Of a DNA stretch of 54,925 bases, positions 1-7,459 are shown piece after piece. Source of the DNA: Deltaproteobacteria bacterium (GTDB lineage Bacteria; Myxococcota; JACPTQ01); NCBI GenBank assembly GCA_016192705.1, contig JACPTQ010000040.1, positions 1 to 54,925 on the forward strand. The letters are read 5' to 3'. The position numbers and the translations under genes are program-made. Below the pieces are notes generated by a model. That model saw only the letters and a program-made list of their open reading frames with translations. It made no database searches and had not been told where the DNA came from. Position 1 is the stretch's first letter, and every line of letters starts with the position of its first letter.

Positions 1-30
1 CGCCGCAGATGGGCGTTTTTCAGCAACCTG
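1..30 (-). repeat. Partial copy (A) of a ~126-bp terminal-inverted-repeat element, cut by the window edge
   Basis: Read on the minus strand this is the left end of the repeat family also present at 32410-32535 and 48487-48613: a CAGGTTGCTGAAAAACG arm followed by CCCATCTGCGGCG. Only 30 bases are inside the window. The first repeat base follows the TGA stop codon (31-33) of the neighbouring minus-strand gene with no spacer. It could act as a transcription terminator or be a mobile repeat; the sequence alone cannot decide. Confidence 0.8.
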
Positions 31-993
31 TCAGAGAGCGAATGCGAGGGCGAGGACCAGCGCGACCGCGACTGGGATTGTGAAGTTGTCGTCGATTCGG
101 TCGTCGCTCGCGAGTTCGGCAGCGGCCCCCGTCGCCGCGGCAAGCGCCGCGATGCCGATGACGGCACCAAAACCGAGCGGCTTACACACCGCGAGAAAGA
201 ACGCCACAACCGCAAAACTAACAACAAAAAAAGTTGTCGTGCCTACGACGCTTTTTCGCCGCCAAAGTTTCACGTGCCCAAACCGACGCCCCATCAGTGC
301 CGCCGCAGGATCGCCAAACCCAAGCACCAGCACCGCGACCTGTGCGACCGTCTGGTCGAAAACCGCCACAACGAGAAACGTCGCCGCCGCGTACCACGTG
401 GCAGACGGGATTTGGAAGCGTTCGCGCGGGCGCGTGATTGGCCGCAGGACCTTGTCAAACAGGATTTCGTTCCATCGCGGGAAGATGCGCCGCGTGATGT
501 CAAGCGTCGCGTAAACGCCTAGAATTGTTCCAAGTACAATGAGACACCCCGTGCGGCTCAACACCCACTGGTAGAGGACGACACCAACAACAGCATTCAG
601 CAGATGAAAAAGGTTTCGCGCTAAGTTCCGCGGTCGAAGCGAACCGGGAAGCGCGTCCGTCTCCGATGCCAGAGTCGCCGCGCGCACGCTGACCATGAGC
701 GCCTCGTAACTGTCCATGAGCCGCGCCCGCGCGTCGCGAAGCGCCTTGCGATCGGGCGGCGATGGCAAATGCCCGGCCAGCGCTCGCAGATTTCCGGCGA
801 CGCGCTCGATCGACGCCGCAAGCCGCTCGCGGTGCTCCGCAAACGATGCCTTGAGGCCCTGCATGCGCGCCTGTAAGTCGCGACACCGCGCGGATAACCT
901 GTCGGCGGCGTCCGACCCTGGAATCGGAAGTGGATCGAGCGCCGAAACAAAGGCGTAGAGGTCGTTCGTGGCCATGAGAAGTTCCGCAGACAT
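31..993 (-). CDS. CTP-dependent lipid kinase of the DGK1/dolichol-kinase/phytol-kinase family
   Basis: Predicted integral-membrane kinase that phosphorylates a lipid alcohol; the substrate cannot be read from sequence. About 320 aa. Residues 1-115 are charged and helical, probably coiled coil, and are not part of the usual family core. The rest has roughly six hydrophobic helices. The diagnostic motif GFGDPAAALMGRRFG lies at about 225-239, followed by RRKSVVGTTTFF, matching the family's GD-x-AA-x-x-G and KS-x-x-G signatures; an R-x(3)-H element is near 126-130. I chose ATG 993: the alternative TTG at 1032 coincides with a good -35 box, and the -10 box ends 9 nt before ATG 993, so the mRNA is probably leaderless. 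The stop codon touches a repeat element. Confidence 0.78.
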   Translation of the reverse strand: MSAELLMATNDLYAFVSALDPLPIPGSDAADRLSARCRDLQARMQGLKASFAEHRERLAASIERVAGNLRALAGHLPSPPDRKALRDARARLMDSYEALMVSVRAATLASETDALPGSLRPRNLARNLFHLLNAVVGVVLYQWVLSRTGCLIVLGTILGVYATLDITRRIFPRWNEILFDKVLRPITRPRERFQIPSATWYAAATFLVVAVFDQTVAQVAVLVLGFGDPAAALMGRRFGHVKLWRRKSVVGTTTFFVVSFAVVAFFLAVCKPLGFGAVIGIAALAAATGAAAELASDDRIDDNFTIPVAVALVLALAFAL

Positions 994-1002
994 GTGACAC
1001 TT

Positions 1003-1032
1003 AAGATAAACATTTTCGCCAGTCTGATTCAA
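1003..1032 (-). promoter_or_regulatory. Predicted leaderless-type promoter of the lipid kinase gene
   Basis: TTGAAT (1032-1027), 18-nt spacer, TATCTT (1008-1003), then 9 nt to the ATG at 993. There is no Shine-Dalgarno sequence between the boxes and the start. Spacing fits transcription starting 1-3 nt upstream of the start codon. Prediction only. Confidence 0.5.
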
Positions 1033-1101
1033 GAAGTTTCGGAGGACGGGACCAATTCACTCTTGACGTTCGACCTTCGACGTCGACTTCGCCTCTCGCG
1101 C

Positions 1102-1130
1102 TTGTCTTTATCTGACGCCTCGTTGAGAAT
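1102..1130 (+). promoter_or_regulatory. Predicted leaderless-type promoter of the lipoprotein gene at 1139
   Basis: TTGTCT (1102-1107), 17-nt spacer, GAGAAT (1125-1130), then 8 nt to ATG 1139. The -10 box is imperfect (4 of 6). No ribosome binding site is visible. The boxes sit in the 145-bp divergent region shared with the lipid kinase gene. Confidence 0.35.
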
Positions 1131-1138
1131 GGCGCGCC

Positions 1139-1972
1139 ATGAAGTCGCCGTTGTCCGTCGCCCTACTTTTTTCCGTCGCCGCGGCCGTTCTCCCGGCCTG
1201 CAAAGAGCTTGAGAAAACTGAACCGATTCAGCTTCGAAAGCGCGAAAAACCGAAATGGCCGGCCGTCGCGACGCCGGTGGCGCCAGTGCCCGTGGCACCT
1301 CCCGTCGCCGCCGAATATGAAAAAGTGCCGACGCCAATCTTTGAGGACAATTTCGATCGCGCCGCCTTCGGAGATAAATGGCGCGTGCAAGGCGGTGATT
1401 GGCGCATCGAGGCGGGCGCCGTCAAGACGCGTGGCGCGCGAAACAAGTGCCTCTGGGGAGCGTGGGAACTGCCCCAAGACGTCGAACTCGAATTCGACGC
1501 GCGGAGCGATTTCGCCGATGGCGACATAAAATTCGCGATGTTCGCGGACGGAGAAAACTACGAGGGCGGATACACGCTCATCTTCGGCGGTTGGAAAAAC
1601 TCGGTGTCGCTCATCGCGAAAGGCGACGAGCACGCGATTCAAAAAAAGCTCCTCGACCAAGTCCGGTATCGCACGGACGTTAAGGTCGTTCAGGGAAAGG
1701 TTTATAAATATCGTGTCGTTCGCAAGGGGCGCGTTCTCGAGTGGTTCATCGACGGCGCGTCGTTCCTCACTTTCGACGATCCGCAGCCGATCCTAGGCCC
1801 GGGGTTCAATCGATTCGCGTTTTGCAATTGGGAAAGTCCGCTGACGTTCGACAACCTGCGCGTCTGGGCGCTTCGACCGAAACCGTCGGCGCCTCCGACG
1901 CCGAGCCCGGCTTCTCCCATCGACGCCGCGAAAAACCCACCGGCGACGAAATCGAAACCAGCAAAGCGGTGA
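1139..1972 (+). CDS. Exported lipoprotein with a concanavalin-A-like (laminin-G/DUF1080-like) domain
   Basis: 277 aa. The signal peptide ends in a lipobox, LPAC, with the acylated cysteine at residue 21. A Pro/Ala/Val-rich linker runs to about residue 62. The globular part, about 65-245, begins FEDNFDRAAFGDKWRV and carries alternating beta-strand patterns (DVELEFDARSDF, NRFAFCNWESPLTFDNLRVW) typical of family-16-like or 3-keto-disaccharide-hydrolase-like jelly rolls. The tail is a disordered Pro/Lys/Ala stretch. Probably a surface or periplasmic carbohydrate-binding protein; no catalytic residues can be named. Divergent from the lipid kinase gene. Confidence 0.65.
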   Translation: MKSPLSVALLFSVAAAVLPACKELEKTEPIQLRKREKPKWPAVATPVAPVPVAPPVAAEYEKVPTPIFEDNFDRAAFGDKWRVQGGDWRIEAGAVKTRGARNKCLWGAWELPQDVELEFDARSDFADGDIKFAMFADGENYEGGYTLIFGGWKNSVSLIAKGDEHAIQKKLLDQVRYRTDVKVVQGKVYKYRVVRKGRVLEWFIDGASFLTFDDPQPILGPGFNRFAFCNWESPLTFDNLRVWALRPKPSAPPTPSPASPIDAAKNPPATKSKPAKR

Positions 1973-1981
1973 CAGGATCCG

Positions 1982-2024
1982 TCAATTCGTTGAGCTAATA
2001 GACACCGCATCGTCAGCGAATTGA
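1982..2024 (+). terminator. Hairpin downstream of the 1139-1972 gene, possible terminator or mRNA-end structure
   Basis: Arms TCAATTCGTTGA (1982-1993) and TCAGCGAATTGA (2013-2024) pair over 12 bp with one G-U pair and a 19-nt loop. It starts 9 nt after the stop codon. No U-tract follows, so intrinsic termination is uncertain; an RNA 3'-end stabiliser or operator is equally possible. Confidence 0.3.
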
Positions 2025-2183
2025 ACGCTGCCGCCGCATTTCTACATGTTTTCGCACGATTCAAGCCCGCGTTACCGCGCGGGACGTGGCCCGCGAGTTG
2101 CTTGACTCGGTGCGTCGCATGAATTCGCGCGTGACGTTCGCTCGCGAAATCGGCGTTGGAGAACTTCTGGAGGAGAAAAGACA

Positions 2184-3221
2184 ATGAAGAAACTAATTGG
2201 GCTATCAGCACTCATCGCGGCCGTCGGGTGTGGCGGTGGGCTGCCGAGCGACTTGGGCGATGAACAGGCCGAGGACCTCGGTGCGGTTGAACTCGAAACA
2301 GGCGATAAGGCGGACCATACGCTGATTCGCCCGATCGGCACGTTCGACGCGGCTCCCGGCGCCTACGCGGGGCAGTTCACGAAGCTCGTCCTTATGACGG
2401 ACAAAACGTTCCATATGGAAACGCTTATTTACTGCATCACAACGCCGTGCAACCCAATCGCGACGAACGGGCGTTACGAGTATTGGCGAAACGGGGTCGG
2501 GACGCGGTTTATCCGCTTCCGCACGACCGCTGGCCGGCTCATCAGCTCGTACGCCTACACTTACAGCAACACGACGGACACGCTCAAGCTACGCAAAATC
2601 AACACGCGCGCGTGGTTCAAGATGATCGGCACGGCGAACGCGTGGTGCAGCGACGCGGGCGACTGCGCGGCGCAGAACCTCATTCACCCAATGTGCGCGA
2701 TTCGTCCAGGCGGCGGCTGGTACTGCAACCGGGACAACACCTGCGGGTATAGCTGCGGCAGCGCTCCACCACCTTGCGCGGCCGTGCTTTGCGCGCCGAA
2801 CACGCATTGCGACGACTCAAGCGGCACCGCCCAGTGCCTTCCGAATGTAACGTGCGCGACGGTCCGCTGCGCGTCGGGCACTTACTGCTCCGACCTGAAC
2901 GGCACAGCCGAGTGCCTCTCGTACAACACGTGCGCCAACGTTCGCTGCGCGTCGGGCACGCACTGCGAAGACCTTCCGATCGTTTGCTTTGCAGCGCCAT
3001 GTCCACCGACCGCGCCCAGCTGCGTCCCGAACAACCCGGCTCCGTGCTTCAAGGGTGGCTGCTCGGGGCAGCTTTGCACGGACCAGGCGGGCGCGATCTC
3101 AACGTGCGAGTGGCGAGACGAGTACGCGTGCTATCGCACCGCAACGTGTGAACGCCAGACGAGTGGAGCTTGTGGGTGGACCTCGACGCCCGAGCTTCGC
3201 ACCTGCCTCGGCACGAACTAG
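2184..3221 (+). CDS. Cysteine-rich lipoprotein with C-terminal eight-cysteine-cluster domain
   Basis: 345 aa, preceded by a strong Shine-Dalgarno (GGAGGAG, about 2169-2175). The signal peptide ends AAVGC, so Cys16 is the likely lipidation site. The N-terminal half (about 35-155) is a low-cysteine beta-rich domain. From about 190 there are three similar Cys modules of the form C-A-x-V-x-C-A-x-x-T-x-C, resembling EGF-like or disulfide-knot repeats. The C-terminal part (about 285-345, starting CFKGGCSGQLC and containing CEWRDEYACY and CERQ) matches the eight-cysteine-cluster domain seen in myxobacterial secreted proteins. Expected to be extracytoplasmic and disulfide bonded. Function unknown. 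Confidence 0.7.
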   Translation: MKKLIGLSALIAAVGCGGGLPSDLGDEQAEDLGAVELETGDKADHTLIRPIGTFDAAPGAYAGQFTKLVLMTDKTFHMETLIYCITTPCNPIATNGRYEYWRNGVGTRFIRFRTTAGRLISSYAYTYSNTTDTLKLRKINTRAWFKMIGTANAWCSDAGDCAAQNLIHPMCAIRPGGGWYCNRDNTCGYSCGSAPPPCAAVLCAPNTHCDDSSGTAQCLPNVTCATVRCASGTYCSDLNGTAECLSYNTCANVRCASGTHCEDLPIVCFAAPCPPTAPSCVPNNPAPCFKGGCSGQLCTDQAGAISTCEWRDEYACYRTATCERQTSGACGWTSTPELRTCLGTN

Positions 3222-3248
3222 AAAAACCGCCCCCGCGCCCGCCCCCCG

Positions 3249-5330
3249 TTACCGCTTTGACGTTTTCTCGTCGGGCCGCGCCGGAATCGACGCGCGCCAA
3301 GCCGCCCAAAGCTTTCTGAAGATCGCCACGCGCTCCGGCTCCTTTCGAGCCAGGTTTCGTTTTTCGCCGCGGTCCGCATCAAGGTCGAAAAGCTGCTCAG
3401 CGCCCGTCGCCGCGTACCGAATGTACTTCCATCGCTCGTGCACGATCGCCTGCATCGGCTTTCGTTTCTCGTCTTCGATCATCTCAATAAAAACGGGCGG
3501 TCGCGTCGCCACATCGCCCCGCGCCAGCGGAACGAGACTCACCGCGGCCGGTGGCGCACCGATCGGCTCCGGCGCTGCACCCGCTTCGCCCGAACGCGAC
3601 TCAAGATACGCCAGCGCGCGAATTGTCGCCGTAACATCGAGCGTCGAAACCGGCGTCTGCACGCGCCCAGGCTTCGTGTTCGGCAGCCGCGCGACGAGCG
3701 GGACGTGGACCTGATCGTTAAAGAGGCTCATGCCATGCCAATTGTACCCGTGCTCGCCGAAACCTTCGCCGTGATCCGACGTCACGAAGATTGCCGTGCG
3801 CGCCGCGTCGGGATGCTTTTCGATCGCCGCGAGGAGACGCCCCATATGATGATCGGCAAACAGAATTTCGCCGTCGTACCGGTCGATTCGTTCGTCGCCA
3901 AACGAATGAAAATCGGCATGCTTCACATAATTGTGGTGCGGCTCCATATAGTGCACCCACAAAAAGAAAGGCGCCCGAATCTTTAACCCGTCGAGCGCGC
4001 GAATCACGCGATCGGTCAGCGCCTCAGCCTCCGTTCCCTTGCTCACGATGCGATCGCCCTTTTGCGCGAGCTCCGTGTCCCACACCTCGAACCCGCGACC
4101 AAACCCGTTCGACGCGTCGAAATATTGGTGCGTCAAATAGCCGTAGTTCCGATACCCAGCCGCCAGAAGCTCGTCGGCGATCGTCACGTTTTCGGCGAGA
4201 AAGACTGGCCACTGGCCGAGCCCGCGTTTTACGGCCGAGGGAAATCGCCCCGTCAAAAGCGCGGGGATCGCGTCGCGCGTTAGCGTCGCGGGCGAAAATG
4301 CGCGTTCGAACAATGTGGCCGTCGCCGCGAACTTGTCGAGTCGCGGCGTCGTCTGCCGCGCGTAACCGTACGACGAAACGTGGTCCGCCCGGAGCGTGTC
4401 TATCGTAATGAGGACGAAGTTGGTTTTCGGCGCAACGTCGGGTGGCGCTTCGATCGTCCCGCGTAAACTTGGCGTTTCGGCGCGGGTCGCGACGCTCGCG
4501 GCTGACTGCGGTTTCCGCGCTTCGGCCGGCGCGCGTCCCAGGGTTCCTCGCGCCCGCGCGAGTTTCGGTGCCGTCGCCGCCGGTTTCGGAACGGTTTTCA
4601 CGCGGCTGGGCGAGCTCAACAGCGACGTGACCGCGAGATCGCGCACAACGGCGCTCACCTCAACGCGTCGCCCGGAACTCTTGAGGAGCGTGAACGTCGC
4701 GACAAGAATGAGAAGGACGGCGGCATAAGGGAGGTGCGCCAAAAACCAGCGATTGATTGAGTCGGTCGCACGCGCGGGCGGCATCGGCGCGCGAAGACGC
4801 CACGCAAAGAGGACGGCCCATAACCCGATTCCGACGACACCAAACCACGCGACGCCACGTGGTCGCGCAAACAGTGCGACGGCCGCGACGAGGATGAGTG
4901 CGCTCACGGCCTCCGCGACATTCCGGCGCGCACTTGATTGCGCCACAACCGCGTCAATCGCATGCGCCAGCCACCGACAACCAACAAACGCCGCGACGAC
5001 AAAGAGAGAGAAGGCCGCCGCTGCAAGAACGGGGTTCTGGAATCGCGCGACCAGCGACGCGCCAACCGCAAGCCCAGCCGCGCCGAGCATGAGCGCCGCC
5101 CCTTCACCGCGCCCGCGACGCGGGGCACCGACGATGGCCACAATTCCAACGAGGAAACCGATCGCGATCCAAACGCCGAGTGGCACGATTCCATAAATCG
5201 CCGCGTGCCGTCCCTCGGCGACGAGCAGAGCGGCCTCGGCGCCGCCCACAACTCCCGAAGCCAAAAGCGCCGCATCGATCGACCGAACCGCGGTGCGCGA
5301 CCTCTCCGCAAATGAAATCGACGCCGTCAT
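3249..5330 (-). CDS. Membrane-anchored alkaline-phosphatase-superfamily (sulfatase-like) hydrolase or transferase
   Basis: 693 aa. The N-terminal third contains about six hydrophobic helices (residues about 18-220), then a Pro/Ala/Arg linker, then a periplasmic sulfatase-fold domain from about 303. Metal-binding motifs are visible: DTLRADH near 311, TSDHGEGFGEHGYNWHG, and a YMEPHHNY loop. The usual formylglycine motif (C/S-x-P-S-R) is absent; the aligned segment reads TLTRDAIPALLTG, with threonines in its place, as in LtaS and phosphoethanolamine transferases. A phospho- rather than sulfo-group enzyme is therefore likely. Start at ATG 5330, preceded by AGAAAGGG; an in-frame upstream codon at 5390 has no ribosome site. 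Divergent from the SH3 lipoprotein. Confidence 0.72.
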   Translation of the reverse strand: MTASISFAERSRTAVRSIDAALLASGVVGGAEAALLVAEGRHAAIYGIVPLGVWIAIGFLVGIVAIVGAPRRGRGEGAALMLGAAGLAVGASLVARFQNPVLAAAAFSLFVVAAFVGCRWLAHAIDAVVAQSSARRNVAEAVSALILVAAVALFARPRGVAWFGVVGIGLWAVLFAWRLRAPMPPARATDSINRWFLAHLPYAAVLLILVATFTLLKSSGRRVEVSAVVRDLAVTSLLSSPSRVKTVPKPAATAPKLARARGTLGRAPAEARKPQSAASVATRAETPSLRGTIEAPPDVAPKTNFVLITIDTLRADHVSSYGYARQTTPRLDKFAATATLFERAFSPATLTRDAIPALLTGRFPSAVKRGLGQWPVFLAENVTIADELLAAGYRNYGYLTHQYFDASNGFGRGFEVWDTELAQKGDRIVSKGTEAEALTDRVIRALDGLKIRAPFFLWVHYMEPHHNYVKHADFHSFGDERIDRYDGEILFADHHMGRLLAAIEKHPDAARTAIFVTSDHGEGFGEHGYNWHGMSLFNDQVHVPLVARLPNTKPGRVQTPVSTLDVTATIRALAYLESRSGEAGAAPEPIGAPPAAVSLVPLARGDVATRPPVFIEMIEDEKRKPMQAIVHERWKYIRYAATGAEQLFDLDADRGEKRNLARKEPERVAIFRKLWAAWRASIPARPDEKTSKR

Positions 5331-5339
5331 GACCCTTTC

Positions 5340-5368
5340 TTGCACGCCCACGGGGGGACGAATAATAC
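5340..5368 (+). promoter_or_regulatory. Weak candidate sigma-70 promoter for the SH3 lipoprotein gene
   Basis: TTGCAC (5340-5345), 17-nt spacer, TAATAC (5363-5368). The start codon is at 5467, giving a leader of about 90 nt that ends in a GGAGG ribosome site. The -10 box matches only 3 of 6 consensus bases. Confidence 0.25.
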
Positions 5369-5466
5369 GAGCGTCGCACGGGGATCTCAAGCGAGACGTG
5401 GTTTTTTTGACTTGTCGCCGGCCATTCGAATACGTTCCAGGGGACGGAAAACGTTCGGAGGTAACA

Positions 5467-7344
5467 ATGCGCGCAAATCATCTATCGATTTTTATTGCAG
5501 TTTTGGCTCTCGGGCTGGGGTGCTGGGGAAACAAAAAAGACAAGAAAAAGGAGAAAGCGAAGGACGACGTGGCCCTCGCGTCGGGCTCTGAACGCGAGCT
5601 GACGCGCGATGAGGCGCTGCGCGAGCGCCCGGACTTGGGTGACGTGCCGGTTGTGGCGCGTGTGTCAGCCGGAACGAAGCTCGACATCGTCGAAATGAAG
5701 GAGGCGTGGGTCAAGGTTCGCTCGAAGGACGGGCAGGCGCAGGGCTGGCTCCCGAAAGAGGCGCTGGTGCCACTGCCGAAACTTCCGGAGACGAGTGCTG
5801 CGGAAGCGACGGCTGCGACGGGGACGCCACCGGAAGCGACGGGGGCTACCGCTCCCGCATCCGGAGGCGCTGCCGTATCGCCAACCGCGGCCGCTCCCGA
5901 AACCGCACCCGCATCCCCAACCCACGTTGTGAAGTGGCCGTGGGTCCGTATGCGCAAGACGCCCGACGGTGAGATTGCGGGGCGACTGACCGAAGGGATG
6001 GCGGTCGAAACGTCGGCGCGCGAACGCGTGAAGAACAAAGAGTGGGTCAAAATCTCGGCAACCCAAGGTGAGAAGACGGTGACCGGATGGGTTGCGGCCG
6101 CGGCCCTCACCACGGCGAAGAGCACCGCGAAGAAGGCCGAGGCCAAAGACCGGTCCGCGGAAAAGGCGACCGTGAAAGGTTCGTCGCCAACACCTGCGAG
6201 CGACGAGCCGACGGTGCCCGGCGGATCAAAGCGATTCGCAAAGCGGGATTCGACGCCGCGCTCGACCGCCAAGACCAGCGGCGAATCAGCGGACACAGAA
6301 CGCGACGAAACGATCAAATGGTCGACCGTGCGCTTGCGCAGCGCGCCGTCGACGAAATCGAAGGTGCTCGCCGATATGCCGCAAGGAACAAAAGTTACGG
6401 TCGTTAAGTCCCGTGGCGAATGGTTGAAGGTCAACGCGCATCTTTCCGAGCAAGACGCGACAACGGGGTGGGTCATAGCCAAATCGACGAAGGCGAAAGA
6501 TGCGCGAGACACCGAAAGTGTGACGTCTACGGCGCGCACCGCCGACTCCGAGACCGAAACGAAGAAAATTGTTTGGAAATACGTTAACTTGCGGTCGAAG
6601 CCCAGCACATCGACGGGGAAGATCTTGGCGAAGTGGGACAAGGGGTTCGCGGTTAAAGTCGTTGCGACGGATGGAGATTGGACGCGGGTGCGGGCGCGGG
6701 CGCGAGCCAAAATGCCTGGGGCGCGCGTCGGTTGGATTAAATCAGCCGCGCTCGGCGACGACGGAAACGAGCCGGCCGATGCACCGAGTGGCGCCAAGCG
6801 GAAGGTGCGCGCGGAAAAAACCGATCCGTCGCGCGACGCGATGCCCGATCGCGACCGAGCAGACATTAGGCGCGGGAAAACGGCAATCCGCGCGATGACA
6901 CTCGCGAAAAGCGCGGTCGCGACGACGCACCCGGACACAACCTCCGCGGATGACGACGCCAGCGAAGACGCCGCGCCCAGGAAGGTTGCTAAACCCGAGC
7001 CGGCGAGGCCGAAAACCAAGGTGTCGCTTATTCCAGATGCCGCGACCAAAGGCGCCGCCACGTTGCCGCTGCCGAGCGATTCAAAAAAACCCGCGCCTGT
7101 GACGCAGCCGGCACGCGCCGCTCAGCCAGCGATTCCCGCGGCCACCGCGATCAAACCCGACAAGGGCGTCGCGTCGATCGGATGGCCCGTCGTTCAGATT
7201 CGCGACGAGCCGGATGGCCGAATCGTCGGCGAGCTCAAACGCGGCGCCCGCGTCACCGAGCTCGCGCGCGACGGCGAGTGGGTGAAAGTTCGTTCAAGCG
7301 ACACAACCGGCTGGATCGTCGACCAAGCTCTCGCCAAACCGTAA
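5467..7344 (+). CDS. Lipoprotein with five bacterial SH3 (SH3b) domains
   Basis: 625 aa. ATG 5467 follows GGAGG with a 5-nt spacing; the frame is open further upstream but overlaps the divergent gene. The signal peptide LALGLGC gives a lipidated Cys19, followed by a Lys-rich stretch. Five SH3b modules are recognisable by the pattern V-x-(L/M/I)-R-x-x-P then a W-V-K-V strand and a GW(V/I/L) end: about residues 60-100, 155-215, 280-345, 360-425 and 565-622. They are joined by long low-complexity Ala/Lys/Thr linkers. SH3b domains usually bind peptidoglycan or peptide ligands, so an outer-membrane-anchored wall-binding role is inferred. No catalytic domain is present. Confidence 0.78.
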   Translation: MRANHLSIFIAVLALGLGCWGNKKDKKKEKAKDDVALASGSERELTRDEALRERPDLGDVPVVARVSAGTKLDIVEMKEAWVKVRSKDGQAQGWLPKEALVPLPKLPETSAAEATAATGTPPEATGATAPASGGAAVSPTAAAPETAPASPTHVVKWPWVRMRKTPDGEIAGRLTEGMAVETSARERVKNKEWVKISATQGEKTVTGWVAAAALTTAKSTAKKAEAKDRSAEKATVKGSSPTPASDEPTVPGGSKRFAKRDSTPRSTAKTSGESADTERDETIKWSTVRLRSAPSTKSKVLADMPQGTKVTVVKSRGEWLKVNAHLSEQDATTGWVIAKSTKAKDARDTESVTSTARTADSETETKKIVWKYVNLRSKPSTSTGKILAKWDKGFAVKVVATDGDWTRVRARARAKMPGARVGWIKSAALGDDGNEPADAPSGAKRKVRAEKTDPSRDAMPDRDRADIRRGKTAIRAMTLAKSAVATTHPDTTSADDDASEDAAPRKVAKPEPARPKTKVSLIPDAATKGAATLPLPSDSKKPAPVTQPARAAQPAIPAATAIKPDKGVASIGWPVVQIRDEPDGRIVGELKRGARVTELARDGEWVKVRSSDTTGWIVDQALAKP

Positions 7345-7423
7345 GCGTACGAATGCGTTGTAAGCATGTGAGCGACCCGCATACGGTCACATCACCTGCT
7401 CTTTGCACCAACGCCTCCTCGGG

Positions 7424-7453
7424 TTGACCCGCTCGGCGCGCAAAGCGTAGATT
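7424..7453 (+). promoter_or_regulatory. Predicted leaderless promoter of nadB
   Basis: TTGACC (7424-7429, 5 of 6 consensus), 18-nt spacer, TAGATT (7448-7453), then 6 nt to the GTG start codon at 7460, which would itself be the transcription start. No Shine-Dalgarno is seen before the GTG. Confidence 0.55.
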
Positions 7454-7459
7454 CCCCGC

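Noticed and set aside
5478-7061. Long minus-strand open frame of 527 codons opposite the SH3 lipoprotein
   Set aside because: It is the antisense frame of a gene with clear SH3b domains, strong ribosome site and signal peptide; its translation is low complexity without motifs.
7345-7459. Inverted sequence around 7345-7380 as terminator of the SH3 gene
   Set aside because: Short arms with mismatches and no T-run; not better than chance.
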